Assembly (NCBI GenBank): GCA_963698085.1
Contig: OY969122.1
Location: forward strand, 2,232,001-2,296,000
Direction: 5' to 3'
DNA: 64,000 nt
Source of the DNA: VRUE01 sp963698085
GTDB lineage: Bacteria; Actinomycetota; Thermoleophilia; Solirubrobacterales; 70-9
Shown in pieces: positions 34,000 through 42,684 of the stretch. Made by a program: the position numbers and the translations under genes. The notes under the pieces are model-generated. The model ran no database searches. It had not been told where the DNA came from and saw only the letters and a list, made by a program, of their open reading frames with translations. How positions within the stretch are numbered: the stretch's first letter is position 1; each line of letters starts with the position of its first letter.

Positions 34000-35265
34000 T
34001 CATTGGTTGCCACTCGAGCTCGCTTCCTCCCTGGCGGTGGTCAGCTCACCGCGAACGACCGCGGTCTGGTTCGGAATCTCCAGGCGGCGTTCGAGTACCG
34101 GGATCGCCTCCTGCGGGCGCCCGCTCAGACGCAGCGCGTTTCCCAGGTTGAACAGGGCATAGGCGTAGTTCAGGTCGTCGGTGCCCGGGGGGAAGGAACG
34201 GATTGCCTCTTCCAGCACCGGGACCGCCTCTTCGTAGCTGCCGGCCTGAATCATCTCGAAGCCTTCTTCGTTGAGGGCGCTGGCCAGGGCGAGGTCGTCT
34301 CCGGCCGGTTCTGGTACTTCTTCGCTTGCATCCGTTTCCGCGTCGCCGGTCGCTTTGCTGCTCTCGCCGACGCTCGCGGGCATGGTCGGGTCGGGCTTTC
34401 CGTCACCCTGCTCCTCGGCTCCGTCAATGACCAGGAGGAACGCGACGGCCAGCCCGGCGAACGCCGCGACGATCGCGGCGGCCTTGCCCCAGCGCCGCTC
34501 GGTCGGCGCCGATCTCAGCAGCTCCGTCGGCTGATTCGGGACAGCGCCCCGCGGGTCGATCTGGGCGACCGCCTCCGCGGCCGATGCCGGACGGCCTCGC
34601 GGGTCCGCGCTGGACAGATGGACCGCCAGCGCCCCGAGGTCGCCACGCCGCCCCTCGCCGATGCAGTCGCGCAGCACGATGCCGCACGAGTAGAGATCGG
34701 ATCCCTCCGTCGCGGGTTTGCCGCTCATCACCTCGGGCGCGACATAGCGGGCGGTACCGAGGAGGAGCCCGGTTTGCGTCAGCGAGGTCGCGTCCTTGGG
34801 CAGGGCGATGCCGAAGTCGATCAGCTTGGCGCTGCCGTCTGGGGCGATCAGGACGTTCTGGGGCTTGACGTCCCGGTGCACGATTCCCGCTGCGTGGATA
34901 TGGGCGAGGGCGCCGAGCAGCTCACGTGCAAGCCTCTCGCATTCGATCTCGGCATTCCGCGACATCCGTTCAGCCAGGTTCTCGCCCGCGACGTACTCCA
35001 TGACGAGATACGAGCGTTCCGCTGAATCCGCGTAGTCGTAGACGCCGATGAGGTTTGGATGCGACAAGCCCGCCGCCACCCTCGCCTCGCGGCGGAATCG
35101 CGCCAGGAACTCGGGATCAGAGGCGATGGTGTCCGAGAGGACCTTGACCGCGACCGGCCGCTCGAGGACCTCGTCGCTCGCCAGCCACACTGACGCCATG
35201 CCGCCGCGACCGAGAAGCCGCTCGAGCCGGTAGCGCTCCTTCAGCCGGGACCCCTCGCCAATCAT
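34000..35265 (-). CDS. Serine/threonine protein kinase with TPR tail
   Basis: A 421-aa PknB-type membrane kinase. Kinase domain: GRGGMASVWLA (P-loop), VAVKVL (Lys), HRDVKPQN (catalytic loop), DFGIA, GTARYVAPEV (activation segment). One transmembrane span follows at about residue 263 (AAAIVAAFAGLAVAFLLVID), then a low-complexity Glu/Asp/Thr linker, and an outside domain with TPR-like repeats (ALNEEGFEMIQAGSYEEAVP, NYAYALFNLGNALRLSGRPQ). PASTA repeats are absent, so it is not the cell-wall PknB. It is followed on the same strand, after the genes for an unknown protein and a SET protein, so the three may form a signalling cluster. The trigger is unknown. Confidence 0.92.
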   Translation of the reverse strand: MIGEGSRLKERYRLERLLGRGGMASVWLASDEVLERPVAVKVLSDTIASDPEFLARFRREARVAAGLSHPNLIGVYDYADSAERSYLVMEYVAGENLAERMSRNAEIECERLARELLGALAHIHAAGIVHRDVKPQNVLIAPDGSAKLIDFGIALPKDATSLTQTGLLLGTARYVAPEVMSGKPATEGSDLYSCGIVLRDCIGEGRRGDLGALAVHLSSADPRGRPASAAEAVAQIDPRGAVPNQPTELLRSAPTERRWGKAAAIVAAFAGLAVAFLLVIDGAEEQGDGKPDPTMPASVGESSKATGDAETDASEEVPEPAGDDLALASALNEEGFEMIQAGSYEEAVPVLEEAIRSFPPGTDDLNYAYALFNLGNALRLSGRPQEAIPVLERRLEIPNQTAVVRGELTTAREEASSSGNQ

Positions 35266-35279
35266 GGCGTGAGGAGCAC

Positions 35280-35726
35280 CTAGCCGGACTCTTCGCCGAG
35301 CGCATTGGCGATCTCGTCGATTGCCGTTCGCTCGGCGTCGCTGACAGGTCGCTCACCCTCCTCCTTGGCCATCGCGACCCGCTCCGCAAGGCTGAGAGTG
35401 AAGCGCCTGTAGTCCGTGAGCTCCTCTGGAGAAGCCTTGGCCTCGAGCAGCGAAACCGCCTGCCGAACGATGTCCAGATGGTGCGCTTTCAGCTCCTCGA
35501 CCGAGCCCTGCCGCGCCCGGTTGATCTTCGGCTTGGATTGCGCGATCTCTTCCATCAGAGGGGAGGCTCCGGTGGCGTTTCTTGCCTCGGCGAAGGCTTT
35601 CGCCAGCGAAAAAGACTCGCGGAACGAGCCGCCCCGCTGAGCCGTAGAAACGATCAAGCCGGCGCTCGTCGGCCCCTCGAGCACCATCTCCCACTCCTGC
35701 TCCGTGAAGTCTGCTTTTCCAGTCAT
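35280..35726 (-). CDS. Conserved helical protein of unknown function
   Basis: A 148-aa soluble, mostly helical protein. Blocks: FTEQEWEMVLEGPTSAGLIV, TAQRGGSFRESFSLAKAFAE, ELKAHHLDIVRQAVSLLEAK and DYRRFTLSLAERVAMAKEEG. I have seen similar sequences in several soil bacteria without a known function. It lies between the kinase gene (14 nt) and the SET gene (28 nt) on the same strand and could be a kinase substrate. ATG 35726 is preceded by TATGCG (complement of 35733-35738) at 6 nt. Confidence 0.75.
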   Translation of the reverse strand: MTGKADFTEQEWEMVLEGPTSAGLIVSTAQRGGSFRESFSLAKAFAEARNATGASPLMEEIAQSKPKINRARQGSVEELKAHHLDIVRQAVSLLEAKASPEELTDYRRFTLSLAERVAMAKEEGERPVSDAERTAIDEIANALGEESG

Positions 35727-35754
35727 GGGAACCGCATACCCGCCACGAGGCCTC

Positions 35755-36264
35755 TCAAGCGAGCGCGGCTGTCGATGAGTCGGCCAGCTCCCGATCGATC
35801 TCGAGCAAGTAGGGCGCGACCAGGCCGTCGTAGGCGGCCTTGCGCTCCGCGGGGAGGTCCTTCCAGCCGGTTACCGAGCCGCGGCAGATGTCCACACCGC
35901 AGAGACAGCCACCGGGAAAGTGCTCGATCGAGTAGTTGCGCATCGCGTAGTCGAAGGTGATCTCCTCCCCATCGGAGATCGACTTGCGAGCGACGAAGTT
36001 GCAAGCGCCCGTGTCGTTCAGCTCGACGCCGCAGTTCGGGCTGCACGAGTGGTTGACCTTGGGACCGAGCCCGCCGTGCCGCGCCCACTTGGTGCGACTC
36101 ACCTGGGTTGCGTGCGAGTCGTTGCAGGCGACCTCTCCTTCGAGCATCCCGACCATCACCGTCTCACCAACTTGGAAGCCCCGGGTGGCGCGAACGCCAC
36201 CGCCCTTGCCGCCTTCGGGAGTACACAGCTCATATCCGACAGGATCCAAGGGACCGCCTCTCAA
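35755..36264 (-). CDS. SET-domain protein lysine methyltransferase
   Basis: A 169-aa SET protein, close to the minimal SET fold. GKGGGVRATRGFQVGETVMV is the SET-I opening, PKVNHSCSPNCGVELNDTGA carries the NHSCSPN SAM-binding loop, ISDGEEITFDYAMRN contains the Tyr of the active site, and CLCGVDICRGSVTGW is a post-SET Cys cluster that binds zinc. Bacterial SET proteins methylate lysines on ribosomal or chromatin-like proteins, or are secreted effectors; no export signal is present here. TTG start at 36264 is uncertain. It is next to a kinase and an unknown protein on the same strand and divergent to formate dehydrogenase. Confidence 0.85.
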   Translation of the reverse strand: MRGGPLDPVGYELCTPEGGKGGGVRATRGFQVGETVMVGMLEGEVACNDSHATQVSRTKWARHGGLGPKVNHSCSPNCGVELNDTGACNFVARKSISDGEEITFDYAMRNYSIEHFPGGCLCGVDICRGSVTGWKDLPAERKAAYDGLVAPYLLEIDRELADSSTAALA

Positions 36265-36374
36265 TTGGTTGAGCGCAGCGAAAACTGCGCTCGAGGACTG
36301 TAGGCCATCGCTGTTGAGCGACTCGCCGGGAGGGGCGCTTGACCGCTCAGTCGATCTTGCGAGAGGATGGATCG

Positions 36375-37577
36375 ATGGCGACCGTCCTCTGCGTGCTCTA
36401 CGACGACCCGGTGGACGGTTACCCGCCGGCCTATGCGCGCGACGAGGTGCCGAGGATCGAGCGCTATCACGACGGCCAGAGCACGCCGACGCCGGAGGCT
36501 GTCGGCTTTACGCCCGGCGAGCTGCTCGGCAGCGTCTCTGGCGAGCTGGGGCTGCGCGAGTTCCTCGAGCAGCGCGGCCACCGGCTGGTGGTCACCTCCG
36601 ACAAGGATGGCCCCGACTCGGTCTTCGAGCACGAGCTGCCCGCGGCGGAGGTCGTGATCTCCCAGCCCTTCTGGCCCGCATACTTGACGGCCGAGCGGAT
36701 CAGCAAGGCGCCGCAGCTGAAGCTGGCGCTGACCGCGGGCATTGGCTCAGACCACGTCGATTTGCAAGCGGCGATCGAGCGCGGCCTGACCGTCGCCGAG
36801 GTGACCTATTCGAACAGCATCAGCGTCGCCGAGCACGTGGTGATGATGATCCTGGCGCTGGTGCGCAACTACATCCCTTCCTACCAGGTGGTCGTCGACG
36901 GGGGCTGGAACATCGCCGACTGCGTTTCGCGCTCCTACGACCTCGAGGGCATGCAAGTAGGCACGGTCGCCGCCGGGCGCATCGGCTCAGCGGTCCTGCG
37001 GCGACTGAAGCCCTTCGAGGTCGGCCTGCATTACACCGACCGGCACCGCCTGCCGCCCGAGGTCGAGGAGGAGCTCGGCGTCACCTTCCACCCCGATGTC
37101 GAGTCAATGGTGGAGGTCTGCGACGTGGTGACGATCAACGCGCCGCTGCATCCCGAGACCGAGAACATGTTCGACGCGGACCTGCTCGCCAAGATGAAGC
37201 GGGGCTCGTATCTGATCAACACCGCCCGCGGCAAGATCTGCGACCGCGACGCGGTCGCGCGGGCATGTGAGAGTGGACAGCTGGCCGGCTATGCGGGCGA
37301 CGTCTGGTTCCCGCAGCCGGCGCCTCGGGATCACCCGTGGCGCTCGATGCCCCACCACGGCATGACCCCGCACACTTCAGGCACCAGCCTCTCAGCCCAG
37401 GCTCGCTACGCGGCCGGGGCGCGCGAGATCCTCGAGTGCTGGTTCGACGGGCGCCCGATCCGCGAGGAGTACCTGATCGTCGACGGCGGCACCCTCGCCG
37501 GCGCCGGCGCGCACTCCTACAGCGAGGGCGACGCGACGGGCGGCTCCGAGGAGGCCGCCCGCTTCAAGAGCGGTTGA
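36375..37577 (+). CDS. NAD-dependent formate dehydrogenase
   Basis: Oxidises formate to CO2 with NAD (400 aa, D-2-hydroxyacid dehydrogenase fold, metal-independent). The N-terminus carries VVISQPFWPAYLTAERI, the formate pocket, and AGIGSDHVDLQAAIERGLTV. The cofactor loop reads VGTVAAGRIGSAVLRRL, as in formate dehydrogenases. TARGKICDRDAVARA holds the catalytic-site Arg, and MTPHTSGTSLSAQARYAAG the catalytic His and Ser, all typical of FDH. Start ATG 36375 with GAGAGGA upstream. Followed after 31 nt by a class III type alcohol dehydrogenase, a pairing that oxidises formaldehyde to CO2. Confidence 0.9.
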   Translation: MATVLCVLYDDPVDGYPPAYARDEVPRIERYHDGQSTPTPEAVGFTPGELLGSVSGELGLREFLEQRGHRLVVTSDKDGPDSVFEHELPAAEVVISQPFWPAYLTAERISKAPQLKLALTAGIGSDHVDLQAAIERGLTVAEVTYSNSISVAEHVVMMILALVRNYIPSYQVVVDGGWNIADCVSRSYDLEGMQVGTVAAGRIGSAVLRRLKPFEVGLHYTDRHRLPPEVEEELGVTFHPDVESMVEVCDVVTINAPLHPETENMFDADLLAKMKRGSYLINTARGKICDRDAVARACESGQLAGYAGDVWFPQPAPRDHPWRSMPHHGMTPHTSGTSLSAQARYAAGAREILECWFDGRPIREEYLIVDGGTLAGAGAHSYSEGDATGGSEEAARFKSG

Positions 37578-37608
37578 TCCGCGCGGCGCTCGCCGCAAGG
37601 CGAAGCAG

Positions 37609-38715
37609 ATGAAGATGCGCGCCGCGGTGCTGGAGGAGTTCGGCCAGCCGCTTCAGGTGCAGGAGGTCGAGCTCGCCGAGCCGCGCGCCGGCGAGGTGCT
37701 CGTCCGCCTCGTCGCCTGCGGCGTCTGTCACACCGACCTCTACACCGCCTCGGGCGCCGACCCATCGGGCTACGCACCGACCGTGCTCGGCCACGAGGGG
37801 GCCGGCGTCGTCGAGCGGGTCGGCCCCGACGTCACCTCGCTCTCGCCAGGCGACCACGTCGTCACCCTCTTCTCGCCCCAGTGCGGCGAGTGCATCCATT
37901 GCGTCGACCCGCGGACCAACCTCTGCCTGGCGATCCGCGAGCAGCAGAACAAGGGCTTTCTCCCCGACGGCACCACCCGCATCGCCCGCGAAGGTGACGG
38001 CATCCGCCATTTCATGGGCTGCTCGACCTTCGCCGAATACACGGTGATGCCGGAGATCGCGCTGGCGAAGATCAACCCCGAGGCGCCCTTCGAGTACGCC
38101 TGCCTCTTCGCCTGCGGTCTCTCGACCGGGCTCGGTGCGGCGATCAACACGGCCGCGGTGCAGCCGGGCGGCACTTGCGTCGTTTTCGGGGCAGGAATGG
38201 TGGGACTGGGGGCTGTCGCCGGCTGCCGGCTGCAGGGCGCCGAGCGCATCGTCTGCGTCGACCTCTCGGCGGAGCGGCTCGAGCTGGCTCGAGGCCAGGG
38301 TGCGACCGACGTCATCGAGGGCGGCGAGGGCGCGGTCGAGGAGATCCTCGAGATGACCGGCGGCTTTGGCGCCGACTACACCTTCGAGGCGACCGGCAAC
38401 GTCGCCGTGATGCGCCAGGCGGTCGAGGCCGCCCGCATGGCCTGGGGCCTCTGCACCGTCGCCGGCGTCGCCGGCAAGGGGGAGACCCTCGACGTCGTGC
38501 CCCGCCTCTTGATCACGGGTCGCCGCATCGCCGGCTCCTCTTTCGGCGGCGTCAAGGGACGCGACCAGGTCCCGGACCTCGTCGACCGCTGCCTGGCCGG
38601 TGAGATCGACGTCCGGCCCTTCATCTCCCACCACCTGACCCTCGACGAAGTCGACCGGGGCTTCGAGCTGATGGAGGCCCAGGACGGAATCCGCAGCGTC
38701 ATCGACTTCAGCTAA
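37609..38715 (+). CDS. Zn-dependent alcohol dehydrogenase, class III-like
   Basis: A 368-aa zinc alcohol dehydrogenase. Catalytic zinc ligands are Cys in VACGVCHTDLYTASGA and His-Glu in VLGHEGAGVVERVG; the four-Cys structural zinc is in SPQCGECIHCVDPRTNLC; and VVFGAGMVGLGAVAGC is the NAD loop. The pattern is that of S-(hydroxymethyl)glutathione or mycothiol dehydrogenases (FrmA/AdhE type), fitting its position 31 nt after formate dehydrogenase. Which thiol cofactor is used cannot be read here; mycothiol would be expected in most actinobacteria but this deep-branching group may differ. Confidence 0.9.
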   Translation: MKMRAAVLEEFGQPLQVQEVELAEPRAGEVLVRLVACGVCHTDLYTASGADPSGYAPTVLGHEGAGVVERVGPDVTSLSPGDHVVTLFSPQCGECIHCVDPRTNLCLAIREQQNKGFLPDGTTRIAREGDGIRHFMGCSTFAEYTVMPEIALAKINPEAPFEYACLFACGLSTGLGAAINTAAVQPGGTCVVFGAGMVGLGAVAGCRLQGAERIVCVDLSAERLELARGQGATDVIEGGEGAVEEILEMTGGFGADYTFEATGNVAVMRQAVEAARMAWGLCTVAGVAGKGETLDVVPRLLITGRRIAGSSFGGVKGRDQVPDLVDRCLAGEIDVRPFISHHLTLDEVDRGFELMEAQDGIRSVIDFS

Positions 38716-38727
38716 GAGGAGGGGCCG

Positions 38728-39120
38728 GTTGCCGCGCTGGTAGGCCTCGCCGTTCTTGCCCTCGTCGCCGGCTGCGGCGACGAGGGCGGTCCCGCGGACT
38801 CCGGGACGTCCTCACCGGCTGCCGAGACGGTCACTCCCTCGCACTGCCCGTCCGGCCTACCCAGTTGCCGCACGGCCGAGGGGCGGATCGTCTATGTCGA
38901 GCGGGTTGACCCCGATGGAGATGGCGATGCCCACTTCGTGATCGCCGACCCGCAGGGGATCACCCTGCGGGGATTGACGGCGATCGACGTTCGCAAGGGC
39001 CTGCGTCCCCGCCCGCTCCCTGGCCCAGGCGACCTGATCAGTGCCGCGGGCCCGGTGCAGGCCGGTTCCTACGGCCAGAGTCAGATCCACGCGATAGAGC
39101 TACACGTCGCGGGCCGGTAG
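38728..39120 (+). CDS. Small lipoprotein with non-canonical start (GTT?)
   Basis: The frame opens straight after the alcohol-dehydrogenase stop with VAALVGLAVLALVAGCGDEG, an export signal with lipobox LVAGC, and continues with a soluble domain (RIVYVERVDPDGDGDAHFVI ... AIDVRKGLRPRPLPGPGDLI) to 39120. No ATG, GTG or TTG is available before the lipobox; GAGGAGG lies 5 nt before GTT 38728, so GTT, or CTG 38737, may serve as start, unless one base is wrong. An annotation starting at GTG 38938 would lose the signal and half of the protein. The Asp-rich DPDGDGD is a possible calcium-binding loop. Function unknown. Confidence 0.6.
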   Translation, partial: VAALVGLAVLALVAGCGDEGGPADSGTSSPAAETVTPSHCPSGLPSCRTAEGRIVYVERVDPDGDGDAHFVIADPQGITLRGLTAIDVRKGLRPRPLPGPGDLISAAGPVQAGSYGQSQIHAIELHVAGR

Positions 39121-39139
39121 GCCCCAGCTCCCCGACTGC

Positions 39140-39409
39140 TCAGCCGAGCAGCTCGTCGAGGCGCAGGGCGGCGCGGCTGGGGAGGACGACCTCGCCACTG
39201 CGGTGGACGAGGCCGGCGGCGGTGAGCTCGCGCACCGCTCGCTCGACCGCGTCCTTCAGCGCGAAGTCGCCGGCCTCGCCGGCGAACTCGCGAACTAGCT
39301 CGACCAGGGTCAGCTGGATCGGGTGCAGCGCCACCAGCTGCCGCAGGATCGCGGCCTCGAGCGCCGCGTCCTCGGTGCCCGGATCTCGGATTTCGTCCAC
39401 GCTTCCCAT
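39140..39409 (-). CDS. Small winged-helix-like protein
   Basis: An 89-aa protein with a helix-turn-helix-like centre: LVALHPIQLTLVELVREFAG then DFALKDAVERAVRELTAAGL, and VHRSGEVVLPSRAALRLDEL as the wing. Probably binds DNA or a protein; target unknown. TAGAAG (complement of 39416-39421) ends 6 nt before ATG 39409. It lies convergent to the lipoprotein gene. Confidence 0.7.
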   Translation of the reverse strand: MGSVDEIRDPGTEDAALEAAILRQLVALHPIQLTLVELVREFAGEAGDFALKDAVERAVRELTAAGLVHRSGEVVLPSRAALRLDELLG

Positions 39410-39471
39410 CGCCTGCTTCTACTAAGGGCGCCCGCTGCCGATCTCTCCCCCCTGATCGGGTCCGCCCCGCA

Positions 39472-39771
39472 CTACTCGTCCTCTTTGGCGAGCATCTCCC
39501 GGGCCCACTGCGCATCCGCCGACCAGCGGTAAAGGGGCGGCTTGGGGCGCCGTCTCGGAACCACCTTCAGCACTCCGCGCCTGACAAGCACGCGCACGTG
39601 GTAGGCGACCCTGCCCGCTGGCTCCTCCAGCTGGGCGGCGAGCGCCGCCGTGCTGGCTTCCTCGCCATCGGAGAGGCGGCGGGCGATCCGTTGCCGCGAC
39701 GGATGCAGCATTGTCGCGCGGCGATAGTGGTTCTCCCTGTCCTGCTCGTCGCCGACGCCAAACCCCGCCAT
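39472..39771 (-). CDS. Winged-helix (ArsR-like) regulator
   Basis: A 99-aa DNA-binding protein: LHPSRQRIARRLSDGEEAST, then AALAAQLEEPAGRVAYHVRV (recognition helix) and GVLKVVPRRRPKPPLYRWS (wing), as in ArsR/HTH_20 regulators. No metal-binding Cys motif is present. ATG 39771 lies 8 nt after TATATT (complement of 39780-39785), a good -10 box in a locally AT-rich promoter; the in-frame ATG 39711 is the alternative start. Target unknown. Confidence 0.75.
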   Translation of the reverse strand: MAGFGVGDEQDRENHYRRATMLHPSRQRIARRLSDGEEASTAALAAQLEEPAGRVAYHVRVLVRRGVLKVVPRRRPKPPLYRWSADAQWAREMLAKEDE

Positions 39772-39838
39772 GCGGAGGAAATATAGAGAATACGAAGTGT
39801 TCTGTCTGATAGCCCTTCGTCTGAGCGTGCGGGCTTGC

Positions 39839-41731
39839 CTAGCTCTCCGTGCGAACCCCGCCCATTTCGCTGAAAACTGCGGTGGGTCCGCCGTCCACCC
39901 GTTGCTCGTCGGCGATCACATGGGAGACGGCGTTGATTAGGGCCAGGTGGGTAAACGCCTGCGGGAAGTTGCCGAGGTGACGGCCGCTCTGGGCCTCGAG
40001 CTCCTCGGCGTAGAGGTCGAGCCAGCCGGCGGCCTCGAGCAGCCGCTCGCAGAGCTTGCGCGCCCGCTCCGGCTCGCCGATCTCCGAGAGCGCCGATACC
40101 AGCCAGAAGGAGCAGATCAGGAAGGTGCCCTCCTCGCCGTGCAGGCCGTCGTCGGTCTCCTCGACCTTGTAGCGGAGGACGAGGCCGTGCTCGGTCAGCT
40201 CCTCGGCGATCGCGTTGACGGTCGCGCGGACCCGCGGATCGTCGGCAGGCAGGAAGCGCAGCAACGGGATCAGCAGGGTCGAGGCGTCGAGGGCATCGGT
40301 CTCGTAGTGCTGGCGGAAGATCCCGTCGCGGACGCCGCGCTCGAGGATCTCCGCGCGGATCTCGCTGGCGATCGCCTCCCACTCCTCGGCGATCCCGTCG
40401 AAGCCGATGCTGCGGGCGAGGCGGGACCCGCGGTCAACCGCGACCCAGATCATCAGCTTCGATGAGACGTAGTGCTGCGGCTCGCCGCGCGCCTCCCAGA
40501 TTCCTTGGTCGGGATGCGGCCAGGCCTCGATCGCCGCTTCGACCTGCTGGCGGATCAGCTGGCGATCGGCTGGGGTCCCGGTGCCTTTCAGCGCCTTTTC
40601 GTGCAGGTAGATCGAGTCGAGCAGCGCACCCCAGACATCGTTCTGGCGCTGGTCGAAGGCGCCGTTGCCGATCCGCACCGGGCGCGCGCCGCCGTAGCCG
40701 TCGAGGTGGTCGAGCGTGCTCTCGGTCAAATCCTTCTCGCCGCCGATCCCGTACATGATCTGCAGGTTGGGGTCCTTGCGGCAGATGTTGACGATGAAGC
40801 GCATGAAGTCGCGCGCCTCCTGGTCGAAGCCGAGCGTATGCAGTGCCCAGAGGCTGAAGGTCGAGTCGCGGATCCAGCTGAAGCGGTAGTCCCAGTTGCG
40901 CTCGCCGCCCGGGGTCTCCGGCAGCGAGGTGGTCGGCGCCGCGAGGATCGCCCCGGTCGGCGCGTAGGTGAGGCCCTTCAGTACCAGCGCCGAGCGCTGC
41001 AGGTGGATACGCCACGGGTGATCGGGGAAGTTGCCGTCGCGTAGCCATTTGCGCCAGAAGTCTTCGGTCGAGTCGAGCCGCTCGAGCGCCTCCGGAGCGC
41101 TGCGCGGCCCGCCCAGATCGCCATCTCCCCAGGTCACCGCGCAAAAAGCGGTCTCGTTTTCGCGCAGCTTGACCGTGCCGCGAGCTGTTCCCCCTTCCAG
41201 CGATAGCTCCATGTCGCTGGTCAGCTGCAGCTCGACCCCGCCACCGCGAGCGCTCGCCTCGCCGAGCTCGCCGCCGCTCCAGCTCGCCGCCTCGGCGCCG
41301 TAGGCGAAGCGCGGCATACACTCCATCTCGATCTCCACCTCGCCGTCGATGCAGGTCATCGTCCGCAGCAGCGAGTGGTCGGACTCGTGCTCGGTTTGCG
41401 GCCGCGAGCCCGGGCCTTCCTGCTCGACCCAGTCGCCGATCGTTAGCGCATCGTGGATCACGACCCAGCCGGTGTCGGTGACCCAGGTCGTCTCGGTCAC
41501 CAGCGTCCCAGGCACGTAGCGGCGGCTGATCGGCACGACGACGCCGCGCGGCCCCAGCCTGAAGTGGCCGGCGCCGCGGTCGAGGATGGCGCCGAAGGCG
41601 CTCGGCGAGTCGAAGCGGGGAAGGCAGAGCCACTCGACCGAGCCGTCGTAAGAGACGAGGGCGCTGGTGTGGCAGTCGGAGAGGAAGCCGTAGCTACCGA
41701 TCGGCGGGAAGCGGTGGTCGGCGGCGCTCAC
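39839..41731 (-). CDS. Glycoside hydrolase family 15 protein
   Basis: A 630-aa (alpha/alpha)6-barrel enzyme of the GH15 glucoamylase/trehalase-like group. N-terminal beta domain: IGSYGFLSDCHTSALVSYDG and VEWLCLPRFDSPSAFG. Barrel: RNWDYRFSWIRDSTFSLWAL with the acidic pair after Trp, and LHGEEGTFLICSFWLVSAL with the Glu proposed as general base. Related actinobacterial proteins hydrolyse trehalose. No signal peptide, so cytoplasmic. GTG 41731 lies 9 nt after TAGCTT and is divergent to ctaG. Confidence 0.92.
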   Translation of the reverse strand: MSAADHRFPPIGSYGFLSDCHTSALVSYDGSVEWLCLPRFDSPSAFGAILDRGAGHFRLGPRGVVVPISRRYVPGTLVTETTWVTDTGWVVIHDALTIGDWVEQEGPGSRPQTEHESDHSLLRTMTCIDGEVEIEMECMPRFAYGAEAASWSGGELGEASARGGGVELQLTSDMELSLEGGTARGTVKLRENETAFCAVTWGDGDLGGPRSAPEALERLDSTEDFWRKWLRDGNFPDHPWRIHLQRSALVLKGLTYAPTGAILAAPTTSLPETPGGERNWDYRFSWIRDSTFSLWALHTLGFDQEARDFMRFIVNICRKDPNLQIMYGIGGEKDLTESTLDHLDGYGGARPVRIGNGAFDQRQNDVWGALLDSIYLHEKALKGTGTPADRQLIRQQVEAAIEAWPHPDQGIWEARGEPQHYVSSKLMIWVAVDRGSRLARSIGFDGIAEEWEAIASEIRAEILERGVRDGIFRQHYETDALDASTLLIPLLRFLPADDPRVRATVNAIAEELTEHGLVLRYKVEETDDGLHGEEGTFLICSFWLVSALSEIGEPERARKLCERLLEAAGWLDLYAEELEAQSGRHLGNFPQAFTHLALINAVSHVIADEQRVDGGPTAVFSEMGGVRTES

Positions 41732-41769
41732 GGCTCGCTCAAGCTACCACCGGGCTACGCTGGCTCTCC

Positions 41770-42684
41770 GTGACAATTCCGATCGCTCACGTGGCCGGCA
41801 CCTTCGTGCCGCTCGAGGTCTTCCCGATCACGATCGCCGCCATCCTCTACTGGCATCGGGCAATGGTCCTCTCCTGGGACGGTCGCCCGGTGCCGCTCTG
41901 GCGCCAGCTCTGTTTTGGCAGCGGCCTGCTGCTGATCGCGGTCGCCCTCTTCAGCCCGATCGGCCACATCTCCGAGGAGCTCGTGCTCGCTCATATGGGC
42001 GAGCACCTGCTGATCGGCGACCTCGCCTCGCTGCTTTTGGTCCTCGGCCTGACCAAATCGTTATTGCAGCCGATCCTGGCGATCCGCTTCTTCAACCGCC
42101 TCCAGGTCCTCGCCCACCCGCTGGTCGCCTTCCCTCTCTGGGCGGTGAACCTCTTCTTCTGGCACATCCCGGCCCTCTACCAGGACGCCTACGGAACGGC
42201 GCCGATCCACGCGCTCGAGCATGCGTCCTTCCTCTTCTTCGGCTGCCTGATGTGGATGGCCGTTTTCGGACCGCTGCCGAAGCCGCAGTGGTTCAACGCC
42301 GGCTGGAAGGTCGGCTACGTGATCGCCGTGCGCTTCACCGGCGCGATCCTCGGCAACGTGCTGATGTGGTCGGGGACGGTGCTCTACCCGATCTACGCTC
42401 CGGGCGAGCGCTACTGGGGAATCTCGGCACTGGCCGACCAGAGCACGGCGGGCGTGATCATGATGATCGAGGGCACCTTCCTCGCGCTCGGCGTGCTCGC
42501 CTGGGTCTTCTTCGAGGTCGCCCGCGAAGGGACCGAAAAGCAGAACCTGCTCGACCTCGCCCGCGAGCGTGGGGTGGAGCTGGACGAGCAGCGTGCCCAG
42601 CGCGCCGTAGCCGCCGGCCACGGCGCGCTGCTCGAGGAACGCCTAACCGCCACTGGCGATGAGCGCGAGCCCGACCGCGTCTGA
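41770..42684 (+). CDS. Cytochrome c oxidase assembly protein CtaG/Cox11-like (CtaG_caa3)
   Basis: A 304-aa membrane protein with seven to eight spans of the caa3-type CtaG family, needed for copper insertion or assembly of heme-copper oxidase. Family blocks: LLIAVALFSPIGHISEELVL, AHMGEHLLIGDLASLLLVLG (His residues), NLFFWHIPALYQDAYGTAPI, HALEHASFLFFGCLMWMAV (His) and LADQSTAGVIMMIEGTFLAL. No oxidase subunit gene is in the window. GTG 41770 lies 8 nt after TACGCT (41756-41761). The next gene overlaps its end by 26 nt. Confidence 0.88.
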   Translation: MTIPIAHVAGTFVPLEVFPITIAAILYWHRAMVLSWDGRPVPLWRQLCFGSGLLLIAVALFSPIGHISEELVLAHMGEHLLIGDLASLLLVLGLTKSLLQPILAIRFFNRLQVLAHPLVAFPLWAVNLFFWHIPALYQDAYGTAPIHALEHASFLFFGCLMWMAVFGPLPKPQWFNAGWKVGYVIAVRFTGAILGNVLMWSGTVLYPIYAPGERYWGISALADQSTAGVIMMIEGTFLALGVLAWVFFEVAREGTEKQNLLDLARERGVELDEQRAQRAVAAGHGALLEERLTATGDEREPDRV

